64,000 bases of DNA. Origin: Pedobacter sp. GTDB taxonomy: Bacteria > Bacteroidota > Bacteroidia > Sphingobacteriales > Sphingobacteriaceae. The position numbers were made by a program, and so were the translations under genes. The notes beneath the pieces are model-generated. The model saw nothing but the letters and a program-made list of their open reading frames with translations, was not told the DNA's origin and did no database searches. Positions 24,853 to 33,502 of the stretch are shown piece after piece. Every line of letters begins with the position of its first letter. Position 1 is the stretch's first letter. Location: assembly GCF_031119335.1 (NCBI RefSeq), contig NZ_JAVHXT010000012.1:87406-151405 (forward strand), in the 5' to 3' direction.

Positions 24853-25893
24853 ATGCGCATTACATTAAAACACGTTCTACTAAGTTTTTTATATTTAAAA
24901 ACAACCACAGTTTTATTTGCACAGGAAACACAAATTGATACGATCCGCAAAATAAGCCCAGCATACCAGCAGTTTTATGCTAAACTTCTTTATAACGAAA
25001 GTATTCCTATACGTTCATCGATAGCTGTTAGTGACAGTGCTTTAATTGTTGCATCGGAAAAGATGACAATGATGCTGAAGTATACTGAAAATGTTAGAAA
25101 AAATTTGATCACCAATGGTGCAGAATTTCATATTATAGGAAAAAATGAACAGACATCTGATCTCCCAGAGTTTAGACATATGAAAGGAGTATCTTATCAA
25201 GACCATGGAATAACTACTGATATAGATAAGCGAACAAGAGGAATGGGTGGTATTTATGCTTCTTGTGGAGAGGAAAATCTATTAAAACTACCCTTGGACC
25301 AATACGCAGGATACGACATATTTGTTCATGAGTTTGCACATACTTTTATGGATTTTGGAATAGACAGCAATCTCCGGCAAAAGATTGTACATCAATATAA
25401 AACTTCTATTGGCAGCGGTCTTTGGAAAGGAGTATATGCGGCCTCTAACGCACAGGAATACTGGGCTGAACTTTCCAGTTGGTATTTTGGCGCCCATGGC
25501 GATATGCTACCCAACAGAATGTCTAGTCCTGGTAGAGCATGGTTGAGGAAATACGACCCAAAGGGATATTCTCTACTGGATTCGATCTATAGTGGAAAAT
25601 TAGAAAGTGGTCTCATCGAAAAAAAATCTCATCTTGTTGCTAAAGGCACACCTTCTGGCAAATCCAACAAAGCAGCGAAATTGGCTATAATCAACGATTC
25701 TAACAAGAAACTGATGATATCCAAAATTGACCAAAACGGAACAGCCGTGTTCTTTGCTGAGGTACTCCCGTCTACTAGTTTATTCGAAGATACATTTTAT
25801 ACTTCAGTTTGGTTAATAGACGATGGAAAGATGCAGTTTTATTTACAAGTTCATGACCCACTCTGCAAGATGGAATTTAGTAGAGCTTACTGA
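24853..25893 (+). CDS. Exported putative zincin metallopeptidase (HExxH)
   Basis: 346 residues with an N-terminal signal-like helix (LSFLYLKTTTVLFAQ). The catalytic candidate is HEFAH (His159, Glu160, His163) in a predicted helix. It is followed about 40 residues later by QEYWAELSSW (Glu202/Glu206), which gives the third-ligand Glu typical of gluzincins. The closest recollected pattern is that of lethal-factor-like proteases with the HEFAH/YxAE arrangement. Target unknown. Flanked upstream by an AT-rich 275-base gap and downstream by a convergent tRNA, so it is a single-gene unit and may be acquired. Confidence 0.65.
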   Translation: MRITLKHVLLSFLYLKTTTVLFAQETQIDTIRKISPAYQQFYAKLLYNESIPIRSSIAVSDSALIVASEKMTMMLKYTENVRKNLITNGAEFHIIGKNEQTSDLPEFRHMKGVSYQDHGITTDIDKRTRGMGGIYASCGEENLLKLPLDQYAGYDIFVHEFAHTFMDFGIDSNLRQKIVHQYKTSIGSGLWKGVYAASNAQEYWAELSSWYFGAHGDMLPNRMSSPGRAWLRKYDPKGYSLLDSIYSGKLESGLIEKKSHLVAKGTPSGKSNKAAKLAIINDSNKKLMISKIDQNGTAVFFAEVLPSTSLFEDTFYTSVWLIDDGKMQFYLQVHDPLCKMEFSRAY

Positions 25894-25949
25894 ATAGTTT
25901 AAAAAGCTCCAGCGTGTGACAGCTACAAATAAATTCTTTGGTTTTAAAG

Positions 25950-26033
25950 TACCCGGAAGCAGATTCGAACTGCCACGCCGTTGCCAGCGCCACCCCCTCA
26001 AGATGGTGCGTCTACCAATTTCGCCACCCGGGT
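25950..26033 (-). tRNA. tRNA-Leu (anticodon GAG)
   Basis: 84-base class II tRNA read on the minus strand. The acceptor stem ACCCGGG pairs with TCCGGGT, the D arm starts TGGCGAAATTGGTAGACGC, the anticodon stem is CCATC/GGTGG with loop TTGAGGG (GAG), a long variable arm follows, and the T loop is TTCGAAT. No encoded CCA. Confidence 0.93.
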
Positions 26034-26044
26034 ATTTTGTGCTG

Positions 26045-26052
26045 CAAATATA
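26045..26052 (-). promoter_or_regulatory. -7 box of the tRNA-Leu(GAG) promoter
   Basis: TATATTTG on the minus strand, an exact TAnnTTTG match, ends 12 bases before the mature tRNA 5' end. Confidence 0.6.
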
Positions 26053-26104
26053 TCATTTGAATTGATAAATTGCTGTATTGTTCAATTGTTTTTGATAATA
26101 CTAT

Positions 26105-26896
26105 TTACAAGTCAATTGTAAGTCCATCATAAGCTAACTGGATAGTAGCGGGTAATTCTTTATTTATCTCTTCATGCAAGCCTAAATTATGGCTAATGTG
26201 CGTAAAATAAGTCATCTCCGCTCCTACTTTTTCTGCCATTGCAATCGCCTCGTCGAAGGTTAAATGAGAAATATGACTTTCCTTCTGCAAAGCATTTAAC
26301 ACTAGCACCTTTGTACCCCTTATCTTTTCTAGAGAAGCTTCAGTAATGGTTTTCGCATCCGTTATATATGTAAAATCGCCAATTCGATAACCTAAAATAG
26401 GGAGTTTATAGTGCATTACTTCAAAAGGTACAACTTCAATATGGCCTACATTAAAGTTTTCATCAGTAATTGTATACAAGTTAATCTGTGGCAAGCCATG
26501 GTATTTTACATCTGCAAAAATATATTGAAACTCCCGTCGTAAAGCTTCCTGAACTCTCTCCGTTGCGTAAATATCTATCCGCTTTTTAAGGATGTAATTA
26601 AAAGGTCGAATATCATCTAAACCTGCTACGTGATCTTTATGTTCGTGAGTGTATAATATGGCATCCAAATCATCTACTCCGGCCCTTAACATTTGGTAAC
26701 GAAAATCTGGACCGCTATCTATCACGATACTTTTATCATCAGTTTGTATCCAGACAGAAACCCTTAACCGTTTATCTTTTTTATCGGCAGATTTACACAC
26801 TACACAGCCACACCCTATTACTGGAATGCCTTGCGATGTACCCGTACCTAAAAAAGTTACTTTCAAAATAGAGTAAATGAATTTGATGAATTCCAA
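26105..26896 (-). CDS. MBL-fold hydrolase, PhnP-like phosphodiesterase
   Basis: 263 residues (about 253 if the TTG at 26866, right before KVTFLGTGTSQGIP, is the true start; that would match the family's usual opening). The beta-lactamase fold shows the zinc site THEHKDHVAG and ends with HISHNLGLHEEI. The Cys cluster VIGCGCVVCKSADK matches the PhnP-like subgroup, which has an extra structural zinc and cleaves cyclic phosphate or similar diesters. The substrate here is not certain. It lies downstream of, and separate from, the lolA gene. Confidence 0.85.
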   Translation of the reverse strand: MEFIKFIYSILKVTFLGTGTSQGIPVIGCGCVVCKSADKKDKRLRVSVWIQTDDKSIVIDSGPDFRYQMLRAGVDDLDAILYTHEHKDHVAGLDDIRPFNYILKKRIDIYATERVQEALRREFQYIFADVKYHGLPQINLYTITDENFNVGHIEVVPFEVMHYKLPILGYRIGDFTYITDAKTITEASLEKIRGTKVLVLNALQKESHISHLTFDEAIAMAEKVGAEMTYFTHISHNLGLHEEINKELPATIQLAYDGLTIDL

Positions 26897-26903
26897 ATCT
26901 AAT

Positions 26904-26939
26904 AAAAAAGGGCTTAAGCTAATAGCCTAAACCCTTTTT
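26904..26939 (-). terminator. Terminator downstream of the lolA-like gene
   Basis: On the minus strand AAAAAGGG ... CCCTTTTTT forms the outer stem with an inner TTTAGGCTATT/AGCTTAA part; ends in a T run. Located 30 bases past the lolA stop. Confidence 0.7.
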
Positions 26940-26968
26940 GATGTATAATTAATTTTATTAATCTGTTG

Positions 26969-27619
26969 TTAACGTAAGTCTACTACTTCTACACCTGGAT
27001 ATTTCTTTGCATCAAACGCAAAAGTAGCATCTGGCACTTTTACATTAGGAGAAAATGTCTTTACATTATAAGTATAAGTATTACCATTTTTCTCAAACAC
27101 CACAATGTTGGCAATTTGCTTAGCAACTTTATCAACACTTAAACGAACTTTAAATACATTCTTCTTAGCATCTGTGGGAGATAAATCGATCATTTGATAA
27201 ACCTTATTTCCAACTTTTTGCTCGCCAGTGTAAATATATTTGAAGCCTTTTTCGTAAATAGTAAAGATCTTTGCTGGATTTAATGCTTCACCACTCGGAT
27301 CTACATTGGAAACTTGTACCTCCTTATCGTTTTTTAAATAAGTCCATTGCACTTTACCATCACTAATTAGCTCTTGATTGGTCATAGCTACTTTATATTT
27401 ATTAGCATTCGCTTTTACATATAAAGTACCTTGTTGCGTTTCTTTAACTTTTGCTTGTTTATTATCCAAGGTAAAAGTAAAATCTGTCTTTACTACATCG
27501 TACGAACGGTATTTCTTACTTACTTCGGCTAAAATTGCTTTAGCTTTAGGATCTGTTTGTGCCGAAGCTACCGAACCAAAAATGCCTAGTGCTAAAAACG
27601 CTAATATTACTCTCTTCAT
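26969..27619 (-). CDS. lolA: LolA-family outer-membrane lipoprotein carrier
   Basis: 216 residues with a signal peptide (ILAFLALGIFGSVASAQ). The mature half-barrel opens KAILAEVSKKYRSYDVVKTD, carries GTLYVKANANKYKVAM and NELISDGKVQWTYLKN-type strands and closes NVKVPDATFAFDAKKYPGVE, the LolA/LppX pattern seen in Bacteroidota. It shuttles lipoproteins across the periplasm. It starts 24 bases after the ftsK stop and is probably in its transcript. Confidence 0.88.
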   Translation of the reverse strand: MKRVILAFLALGIFGSVASAQTDPKAKAILAEVSKKYRSYDVVKTDFTFTLDNKQAKVKETQQGTLYVKANANKYKVAMTNQELISDGKVQWTYLKNDKEVQVSNVDPSGEALNPAKIFTIYEKGFKYIYTGEQKVGNKVYQMIDLSPTDAKKNVFKVRLSVDKVAKQIANIVVFEKNGNTYTYNVKTFSPNVKVPDATFAFDAKKYPGVEVVDLR

Positions 27620-27643
27620 GTTATTTTAATCTTAAGTTCTTTT

Positions 27644-30271
27644 CTATTTATTGTTCAGGTTACTCAAGAACTGTTCCAAAGCATATTCATCTGGAATTAA
27701 AACTTCACGAGCTTTACTACCTTCAAATGGTCCAACGATACCAGCCCCTTCCAATTGATCGATGATTCTACCAGCTCTGTTGTATCCTAACTTCATTTTA
27801 CGTTGAATTAATGAAGTAGAGCCTTGTTGATGCATTACAATCAGCCTTGCTGCATCTTCAAATAATGGATCTTTATCATCCGGATCAAAGTCTTTTGTGC
27901 TTCCTTCACCATTTTCATCAATGTATTCTGGCAGTAAATAAGCATCTGGATAGCCGCGTTGGTTCCCGATGAAGTCAGAAATCCTATCCACCTCTGGTGT
28001 ATCTACAAAGGCACACTGTAGCCTAATCAAGTCACTGCCAGTGGCTAAAAGCATATCGCCCCTACCAATTAACTGATCTGCACCGCCGCTGTCTAAAATG
28101 GTACGTGAATCTATTTTCGACAACACCCTAAACGCCAATCTGGCAGGGAAGTTTGCCTTAATAGTACCTGTAATTACGTTTACCGACGGACGTTGGGTAG
28201 CTAAAACCAAGTGAATACCGATGGCACGGGCTAATTGTGCTAAACGGGCAATTGGGGTTTCTACCTCTTTACCAGCCGTCATGATCAAATCGGCAAACTC
28301 ATCTACCACTAAAACGATATAAGGTAAGAAACGGTGACCATTATTTGGGTTTAGCTTACGCTTGATGAATTTTTCGTTGTATTCTTTCAAGTTCCTCACC
28401 ATTGCATCTTTCAACAGATCGTAACGCTGATCCATCTCGATACAAAGTGAATTTAAAGTGTGCACTACCTTTTTGGTATCGGTAATGATGGCGTCTTCGC
28501 CACCTGGCAATTTGGCTAAGAAGTGACGCTCGATTTTGTTGAACAAAGTTAATTCTACCTTTTTTGGATCTACTAGTACAAACTTCAACTGCGAAGGGTG
28601 TTTTTTGTAAAGTAGTGAAACCAAAATAGAGTTAATGCCCACCGATTTACCTTGGCCAGTTGCTCCAGCTACTAATAAGTGAGGCATTTTGGCCAAATCG
28701 GCAATGTAAACTTCGTTACTAATTGTTTTACCCAAAGCAATAGGCAAATCCATGGTATTTGCAGCCCACTTTTCAGTGCTGAGTACGCTTCGCATAGCTA
28801 CCATTTCTGGATGCGAATTTGGCACCTCAATACCAATGGTACCTTTACCTGGCATTGGTGCAATGATACGAATACCTAGTGCCGCCAAACTTAAAGCAAT
28901 ATCATCTTCTAAGTTTTTAATCTTAGAAATACGAACACCTGGCGCTGGAATAATCTCATAAAGCGTTACGGTTGGACCTATAGTCGCTTTAATTTTATCA
29001 ATTTCGATATTGTAGTGATTTAAAGTCTCTACAATTTTGTTTTTGTTAGCTTCCAGCTCATCAGAATTTACAGAAATTTTATTGGTTCCGTAATTCTCCA
29101 TTAAATCTAAGTGAGGATATTTGTAACCCGACAAATCTAAAGTTGGATCGTAATTACCAAACTGCTCTACCAGCTCGTCAGATTTCACCTCCTCTTCCGT
29201 TTTTTCGATAGTAAACGCTGGCTCTTCTACCTTCTCAGCTACTCTTTCTTCTGCCTTCGGAGCAGGAGTAATTTCCATAGGCATTACCGGAGCTAAAGTT
29301 TCGGCAACTGCAGCCGCAGCTATTGGCGCTGCAACCGTTGGTGTCAACAAAATGTTTGTTCCTAAAGGAAGTGATGTCTTTTCTTCTTCGGGCTCGTTTC
29401 TTTCAAACCTGCTTGGCGTTAAAACAATATTTTGCTCTTGCTTCTGCTGATTTTTGTATTTGTCATTGATGCTAAAATCAACAGGACCAACAATTTCTTC
29501 CTCCTCTTCCTCAAGCTCATTATTTTCAGGCATTTCTGGATCTATAATCCGTCTCGGATTTGGTGCAGGCTGCTTCTCAGGAAATTTAAAATCGATATTA
29601 TAAGCTACAATAAGCACAGATAAACCTAAAAAAACTAACAACCCTCCAACTCCCGTTCTGCCTATTTGTACTTCTAACAACTTATTAGTCCAGTAACCAA
29701 ACTCACCTTCTAAAAAGTGAGGTGTTTTTGCAAAAAATGAATGACCGAAACCAAAAGCAAGCGAGATAAATAATAGGAAAAAGAAACTGTAGGCCAATAC
29801 TTTCTCCACTGGAAAAATCTTCACTTTAAAAAGCATTCTGTATCCGATCACAAAAAATACAAACACAAAAAGGAAAGAGGCCACACCAAACCATTCGTAA
29901 ATAAACTGGTGCGATAATAAAGCACCAACTTTACCCAACCAGTTCTGTACAACTGGGTCTTCTACCCCACTTTGCTTTAATTCTTCGATACTTTTGAAAA
30001 GATTACTCCAGCCGCCATTAGCATCAATTACATAGCTTTGGTCTTCTTCCCAAGTAAAGATATATGAGGTAAAAGCAACCAAAAAGTAAATAGAAAGAAT
30101 GACGAAAAACAGACCGATAATTTTTACCAGTCGCCCATCTTGAAGATTAAATGTTGGCAGATACTCGGCTTTTATGCGAGGTTCTCTCGGGCTGGTCTTT
30201 TGCCCACCTTTAGTTGGCTCCGCATTTTGTTTAAAAGAATTGGATTTGAATGAATTTCCCCTTACCGACAT
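27644..30271 (-). CDS. ftsK: DNA translocase FtsK/SpoIIIE
   Basis: 875 residues. Four membrane helices occupy the first ~230 residues, followed by a Glu-rich low-complexity linker (NNELEEEEEEIVGP and poly-Ala/Pro to about 370). The motor domain carries HLLVAGATGQGKSVGINSIL (Walker A) and VVDEFADLI (Walker B). A C-terminal gamma winged helix (KLGYNRAGRIIDQLE) reads KOPS-like sequences. It couples chromosome segregation to division at the septum. The gene has a perfect -7 box 24 bases upstream. Confidence 0.95.
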   Translation of the reverse strand: MSVRGNSFKSNSFKQNAEPTKGGQKTSPREPRIKAEYLPTFNLQDGRLVKIIGLFFVILSIYFLVAFTSYIFTWEEDQSYVIDANGGWSNLFKSIEELKQSGVEDPVVQNWLGKVGALLSHQFIYEWFGVASFLFVFVFFVIGYRMLFKVKIFPVEKVLAYSFFFLLFISLAFGFGHSFFAKTPHFLEGEFGYWTNKLLEVQIGRTGVGGLLVFLGLSVLIVAYNIDFKFPEKQPAPNPRRIIDPEMPENNELEEEEEEIVGPVDFSINDKYKNQQKQEQNIVLTPSRFERNEPEEEKTSLPLGTNILLTPTVAAPIAAAAVAETLAPVMPMEITPAPKAEERVAEKVEEPAFTIEKTEEEVKSDELVEQFGNYDPTLDLSGYKYPHLDLMENYGTNKISVNSDELEANKNKIVETLNHYNIEIDKIKATIGPTVTLYEIIPAPGVRISKIKNLEDDIALSLAALGIRIIAPMPGKGTIGIEVPNSHPEMVAMRSVLSTEKWAANTMDLPIALGKTISNEVYIADLAKMPHLLVAGATGQGKSVGINSILVSLLYKKHPSQLKFVLVDPKKVELTLFNKIERHFLAKLPGGEDAIITDTKKVVHTLNSLCIEMDQRYDLLKDAMVRNLKEYNEKFIKRKLNPNNGHRFLPYIVLVVDEFADLIMTAGKEVETPIARLAQLARAIGIHLVLATQRPSVNVITGTIKANFPARLAFRVLSKIDSRTILDSGGADQLIGRGDMLLATGSDLIRLQCAFVDTPEVDRISDFIGNQRGYPDAYLLPEYIDENGEGSTKDFDPDDKDPLFEDAARLIVMHQQGSTSLIQRKMKLGYNRAGRIIDQLEGAGIVGPFEGSKAREVLIPDEYALEQFLSNLNNK

Positions 30272-30294
30272 CGTATCGTTTAAATTTTAATGAA

Positions 30295-30302
30295 CAAATA
30301 TA
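30295..30302 (-). promoter_or_regulatory. -7 box of the ftsK promoter
   Basis: TATATTTG on the minus strand, exact TAnnTTTG, about 24 bases before the ftsK ATG. The -33 element is not clear. Confidence 0.5.
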
Positions 30303-30437
30303 AGAAACTGTTTAAATTCTTTTACTGCACTGTTCATTTAGCTACTCCTATTTGATTTGGCATTAAACCTTTTGCAAGCTTCATAGTCTGAAACTACATA
30401 AGCAATTAATTATTGTATAGGTTTTTTATTTTAGTTT

Positions 30438-30472
30438 AATCCTGCGGAGTGACAACTGTGCAGGATTTTTTG
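30438..30472 (+). terminator. Orphan Rho-independent terminator
   Basis: Stem AATCCTGC/GCAGGATT with a 14-base loop, then TTTTTT, oriented for plus-strand transcription. No plus-strand gene precedes it in the 166 bases after ftsK starts, so it may end an unannotated small RNA. The remaining part of the 540-base gap (30272-30811) holds repeats at 30526-30607 and 30641-30733 and no gene. Confidence 0.6.
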
Positions 30473-30525
30473 TTTTATTATGATTAGCCACAAATACACG
30501 GATTTAAATTTAATGTAAACTATTC

Positions 30526-30607
30526 GTTGGCGAGGACGCAACGTAAGAACGTTATTAGTTTGCTTCACACCAACGTCAGCATTTCAACAGTTGGCGTCCC
30601 CGCCAAC
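30526..30607. repeat. Hairpin repeat, family G
   Basis: Imperfect inverted arms GTTGGCGAGGACGCAAC and GTTGGCGTCCCCGCCAAC separated by about 47 bases. Not seen elsewhere in this window. Confidence 0.5.
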
Positions 30608-30640
30608 TGAACTTTGCCAGAATTTTTATTGAATTACGAT

Positions 30641-30733
30641 TAGCCACAGATGCACAGATTTTGATTAAATTTTAAATTGATTGGCTTAATAGCAAAATCT
30701 GTGCATCCCTCACTCGGGACAAGTGCTGTGGCT
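30641..30733. repeat. Hairpin repeat, family E
   Basis: Arms TAGCCACAGATGCACAGATT and AATCTGTGCATCC...GTGGCTA, interrupted on the right arm by TCACTCGGGACAAGT. Same family as 13581-13640. Confidence 0.6.
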
Positions 30734-30811
30734 AAGCCTTATTTGTTAGCTATTTTCTAAATGTTAATTTAATTTCGTTAATTTAACCTATTAGCGAAAA
30801 CTAATTTAAAA

Positions 30812-31468
30812 ATGGATATTACGCAGCTAGAAACGCTCATAGAGAATAATCAGTTAGATGAAATAGTGGCCTTATTGTCGCAAAAACCGCAATTAGCTAC
30901 ACAAACTACATCACATCAAATTTCGCCGATGTTGTTGGCATGCTACTATAAAAAAATGGATATTGCCAATGCCATTGCCGAATTTATGCCCGAACTGACC
31001 ATTTTTGATGCCTGTGCTATTGGTAAGTTTGACGAAGTAACCCTTTTAGTTTTCAAAGATCCACGTGCTGTTAACGAATATTCTGCCGATGGTTTTACAC
31101 CACTAGGCCTAGCCTGCTATTTTGGGCACGAAGAAATTGCCCGCTTTTTGGTACTGAAGGGTGCTGAGGTGAATTTACCTAGCAAAAACGGATTTAATGT
31201 ATTCCCAATTCATTCTGCAGTAGCCAACAATAATTATGGCATTGTTAAAATGTTGCTAGATGCAGGAGCCTACCCAAATGTTTGTCAAAAATCTGGCGTA
31301 GCTCCTTTGCATAGCGCTGCACAATTGGGTAATATCGAAATGATTATCTTGCTGCTAGAGCACGGCGCTGAAGTAACACTACGCATGGAAGGTGGTAAAC
31401 TACCTGCAGATTTAGCTGCAGAAAAAGGTTTTGCAGAAATTGCTGAGATTTTGAGAGACGACGATTAA
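30812..31468 (+). CDS. Ankyrin-repeat protein
   Basis: 218 residues, no signal peptide. Ankyrin repeats are clear from about residue 60: DGFTPLGLACYFGHEEIARF, the LLDAGAYPN type turn, SGVAPLHSAAQLGNIEMIIL, then ELLEHGAEVTL-like. Ankyrin proteins are intracellular protein-binding modules. Its stop codon overlaps the inverted repeat that fills the gap to the convergent PspC-like gene. A weak upstream element TAATTTCG lies at 30770-30777. Confidence 0.88.
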   Translation: MDITQLETLIENNQLDEIVALLSQKPQLATQTTSHQISPMLLACYYKKMDIANAIAEFMPELTIFDACAIGKFDEVTLLVFKDPRAVNEYSADGFTPLGLACYFGHEEIARFLVLKGAEVNLPSKNGFNVFPIHSAVANNNYGIVKMLLDAGAYPNVCQKSGVAPLHSAAQLGNIEMIILLLEHGAEVTLRMEGGKLPADLAAEKGFAEIAEILRDDD

Positions 31469-31543
31469 CCCCTAAATCCCCTAAAGGGGACTTGCCTTTC
31501 TATCGAACTATAATAAAAGTCCCCTTTAGGGGATTTAGGGGTT
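31467..31543. terminator. 26-bp perfect inverted repeat between convergent genes
   Basis: Arms 31467-31492 and 31518-31543 are perfectly complementary over 26 bases (AACCCCTAAATCCCC...), with a 25-base loop. The left end overlaps the ankyrin stop and the right end the PspC-like stop. It is a likely bidirectional terminator and resembles the G/C-rich hairpin type of family B. Confidence 0.75.
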
Positions 31544-31761
31544 TATTCCCAAATTTTAGACCTTACCCGTTTCATATAGCTTCTTATATCTAACACAATA
31601 GCCGCCAATACGTAAAAAAGAATAGGAAACCCTACAGCCAAAAAAGACGAATAGATAAAGAATAACCTAACTTTATTTGTGCTCATATCTAATTTATTAG
31701 CTAAATACTCAGATACGCCAAAACTACGTTGTTCGAAAAAAGTAACTATACGCTGAAACAT
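31543..31761 (-). CDS. PspC-domain small membrane protein
   Basis: 72 residues. FGVSEYLANKLDMSTNKVRL then the membrane helix LFFIYSSFLAVGFPILFYVL matches PspC, the inner-membrane partner in envelope-stress response. The usual N-terminal short basic part is present, but no PspA or PspB gene is nearby, so the link to the phage-shock pathway is by family only. The stop codon lies inside the shared inverted repeat. Confidence 0.85.
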   Translation of the reverse strand: MFQRIVTFFEQRSFGVSEYLANKLDMSTNKVRLFFIYSSFLAVGFPILFYVLAAIVLDIRSYMKRVRSKIWE

Positions 31762-31937
31762 CTTCTACGTTGATTTTAATCTAATTTACAAAATTAATAG
31801 ATAAACAACACATTTATTAATTTTTGGTTTAGCCACGAACAGATTAAATTTCAGTATTGGTAATTTAAATATTAAGCAACTAACGTGAGTTTGGAATATT
31901 TAATACTGATTATCAATATGTTATTTGCTTTTAGCTC

Positions 31938-32042
31938 AAAAAAAAAAAAAAAAATCGTCATTGCGAGGCACGAAGCAATCTTAAAGCGTAAGTTTTGTGG
32001 CTCAACCATAGTTGTAGGATTGCTTCGTGCCTCGCAATGACG
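31938..32042. repeat. A17 run plus hairpin repeat, family A
   Basis: A run of 17 A (31938-31954) is followed at 31956-32042 by CGTCATTGCGAGGCACGAAG and its complement CTTCGTGCCTCGCAATGACG. Copies at 20007, 39108 and 48646. It fills most of the gap between the PspC-like gene and the DUF2851 gene; no gene seen in 31762-32101. Confidence 0.75.
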
Positions 32043-32101
32043 GGTTAACACCCAAAATACATTAATTAAGATGCACTCAGGTTTCAATTCCCTTAACTTC
32101 T

Positions 32102-33412
32102 TCACGGTTTTAAATCAACTTTCTTTAAAATCTTTAAGCCTATCCCACAATTCAAACATCTTTTCTCATTGCAATAACTTTTACGCAACTGTAAAAAGGC
32201 TTGTGTTTGATAAGCGTTTTCTACTACTGCGCCTGCATCTAAATATTGAGAGATGATATTATTTTTCTCTGCTGCTATACTTTCCAATAGATAAAACGCT
32301 CTAGTTTGGAAGTTAGCTTGTCCGGTGTATTTTCCATAAGCAAATAGGAACAAGCTAACTGTATTGATTAAGATATTATCGATAGAGCTTCTGCCCAACG
32401 TTGTATTTACCTTCTCAGCTTCCTTATTAAAGGGATAATGTGTTTCCCAAAATGGATTTACGGGCAGCTCATCGAATAGCAAATGTAATTCCTTCACATT
32501 TTTAACTTCCAGTACTTTAGAAAATAAATGGCTCGATTTAACTATCAGTGCTGCAAATTGTGCCAATCGTAAAGTCGGGAAATTTTGTGGGCGCATTCTT
32601 AAGAACTTCCAAAGTGAAATATCAACGGCAGCTAAACCATATTTCTTCTGTAAAAAAGCATACTCGGTTTTTAATTGATTGGGATAATGGTCATCAAAAC
32701 TTTGATTTAAGAAGCCGGCCTGCCCAAAAATTAAAGCTTCTATTTGCAGAGGCTGATCTTTATGTTTGGCAAAAAGTGTTTGGGGCAAACTTTGAGCGAG
32801 CACCTGCATTGGGAGGGAATTAACTTTAAAACCGAAGTTTTTTGCCATAAAATGATAAAAGCTCTCATCCCAATTACCGTTTAGCTGCTCCAAACGTTCA
32901 AAAACCTCCTCAGATTTTTGCTCTAAACGCTCTACCAAAATCCTCGAAAGGAAGCTATTAATCACAAATCCATCTATATCTTTCAACTGGTTTTCGCAGG
33001 GAAAACTGGCTGCCGACTGAAAAAGATTTTGATAGTTCTCAAATAGGTATTCCTTAATCTTGCCATTTAACACCAATGTAGGCAGTACTGTACCATCCTT
33101 GGTTAAAATTTCGGTATCGTGCTCCCAAACCACATGCAAAATAACATTCTCATAAGCACTATCGGTTTGATGCTGGTGGGCATTCCAATCTGAAGATTTT
33201 AAATGTACTTCTACCTGCCCTACCCAAGTGGTTTCATCTATAATGACTTTGGCTGTGGTAAAATCTGGTCCTGCGTGTTTATTCGGAAAACCACAATTAA
33301 GAATTTTCAAAGGTTTTCCATCAACAGTTTGCAGCTGCAGGACATCGTACAACCGAAACTGCCAAACAAAATGTAAAAATTCTTCGGGGAAGCGCATGGT
33401 TGAATTTAGCAA
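32102..33412 (-). CDS. DUF2851 family protein
   Basis: 436 residues. The N-terminal part (MRFPEEFLHFVWQFRLYDVL; Met6 is an equally possible start) and the GPDFTTAKVIIDETTWVGQV/EVHLKSSDWN region are diagnostic of DUF2851, a large Bacteroidota family of unknown function. The C-terminal half is helical and ends with a CxxCxxG-type Cys pair (SYCNEKRCLNCGIG). The role is unknown. It is a stand-alone minus-strand gene. Confidence 0.85.
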   Translation of the reverse strand: MLNSTMRFPEEFLHFVWQFRLYDVLQLQTVDGKPLKILNCGFPNKHAGPDFTTAKVIIDETTWVGQVEVHLKSSDWNAHQHQTDSAYENVILHVVWEHDTEILTKDGTVLPTLVLNGKIKEYLFENYQNLFQSAASFPCENQLKDIDGFVINSFLSRILVERLEQKSEEVFERLEQLNGNWDESFYHFMAKNFGFKVNSLPMQVLAQSLPQTLFAKHKDQPLQIEALIFGQAGFLNQSFDDHYPNQLKTEYAFLQKKYGLAAVDISLWKFLRMRPQNFPTLRLAQFAALIVKSSHLFSKVLEVKNVKELHLLFDELPVNPFWETHYPFNKEAEKVNTTLGRSSIDNILINTVSLFLFAYGKYTGQANFQTRAFYLLESIAAEKNNIISQYLDAGAVVENAYQTQAFLQLRKSYCNEKRCLNCGIGLKILKKVDLKP

Positions 33413-33461
33413 TAAATTGCTTCAATCAGCTTTTCTAAAACTATTAGATGTGAAATAATTA

Positions 33462-33493
33462 AGACTTACGAAATTTGCGAAACTTCGTAAGTC
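33462..33493 (-). terminator. Palindrome, family D, below the EamA gene
   Basis: AGACTTACGAAATTTGCGAA then CTTCGTAAGTC, a diverged copy of 12310-12342 and 55465-55497. It lies 10 bases past the EamA stop. Confidence 0.6.
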
Positions 33494-33502
33494 CATATCA
33501 AT

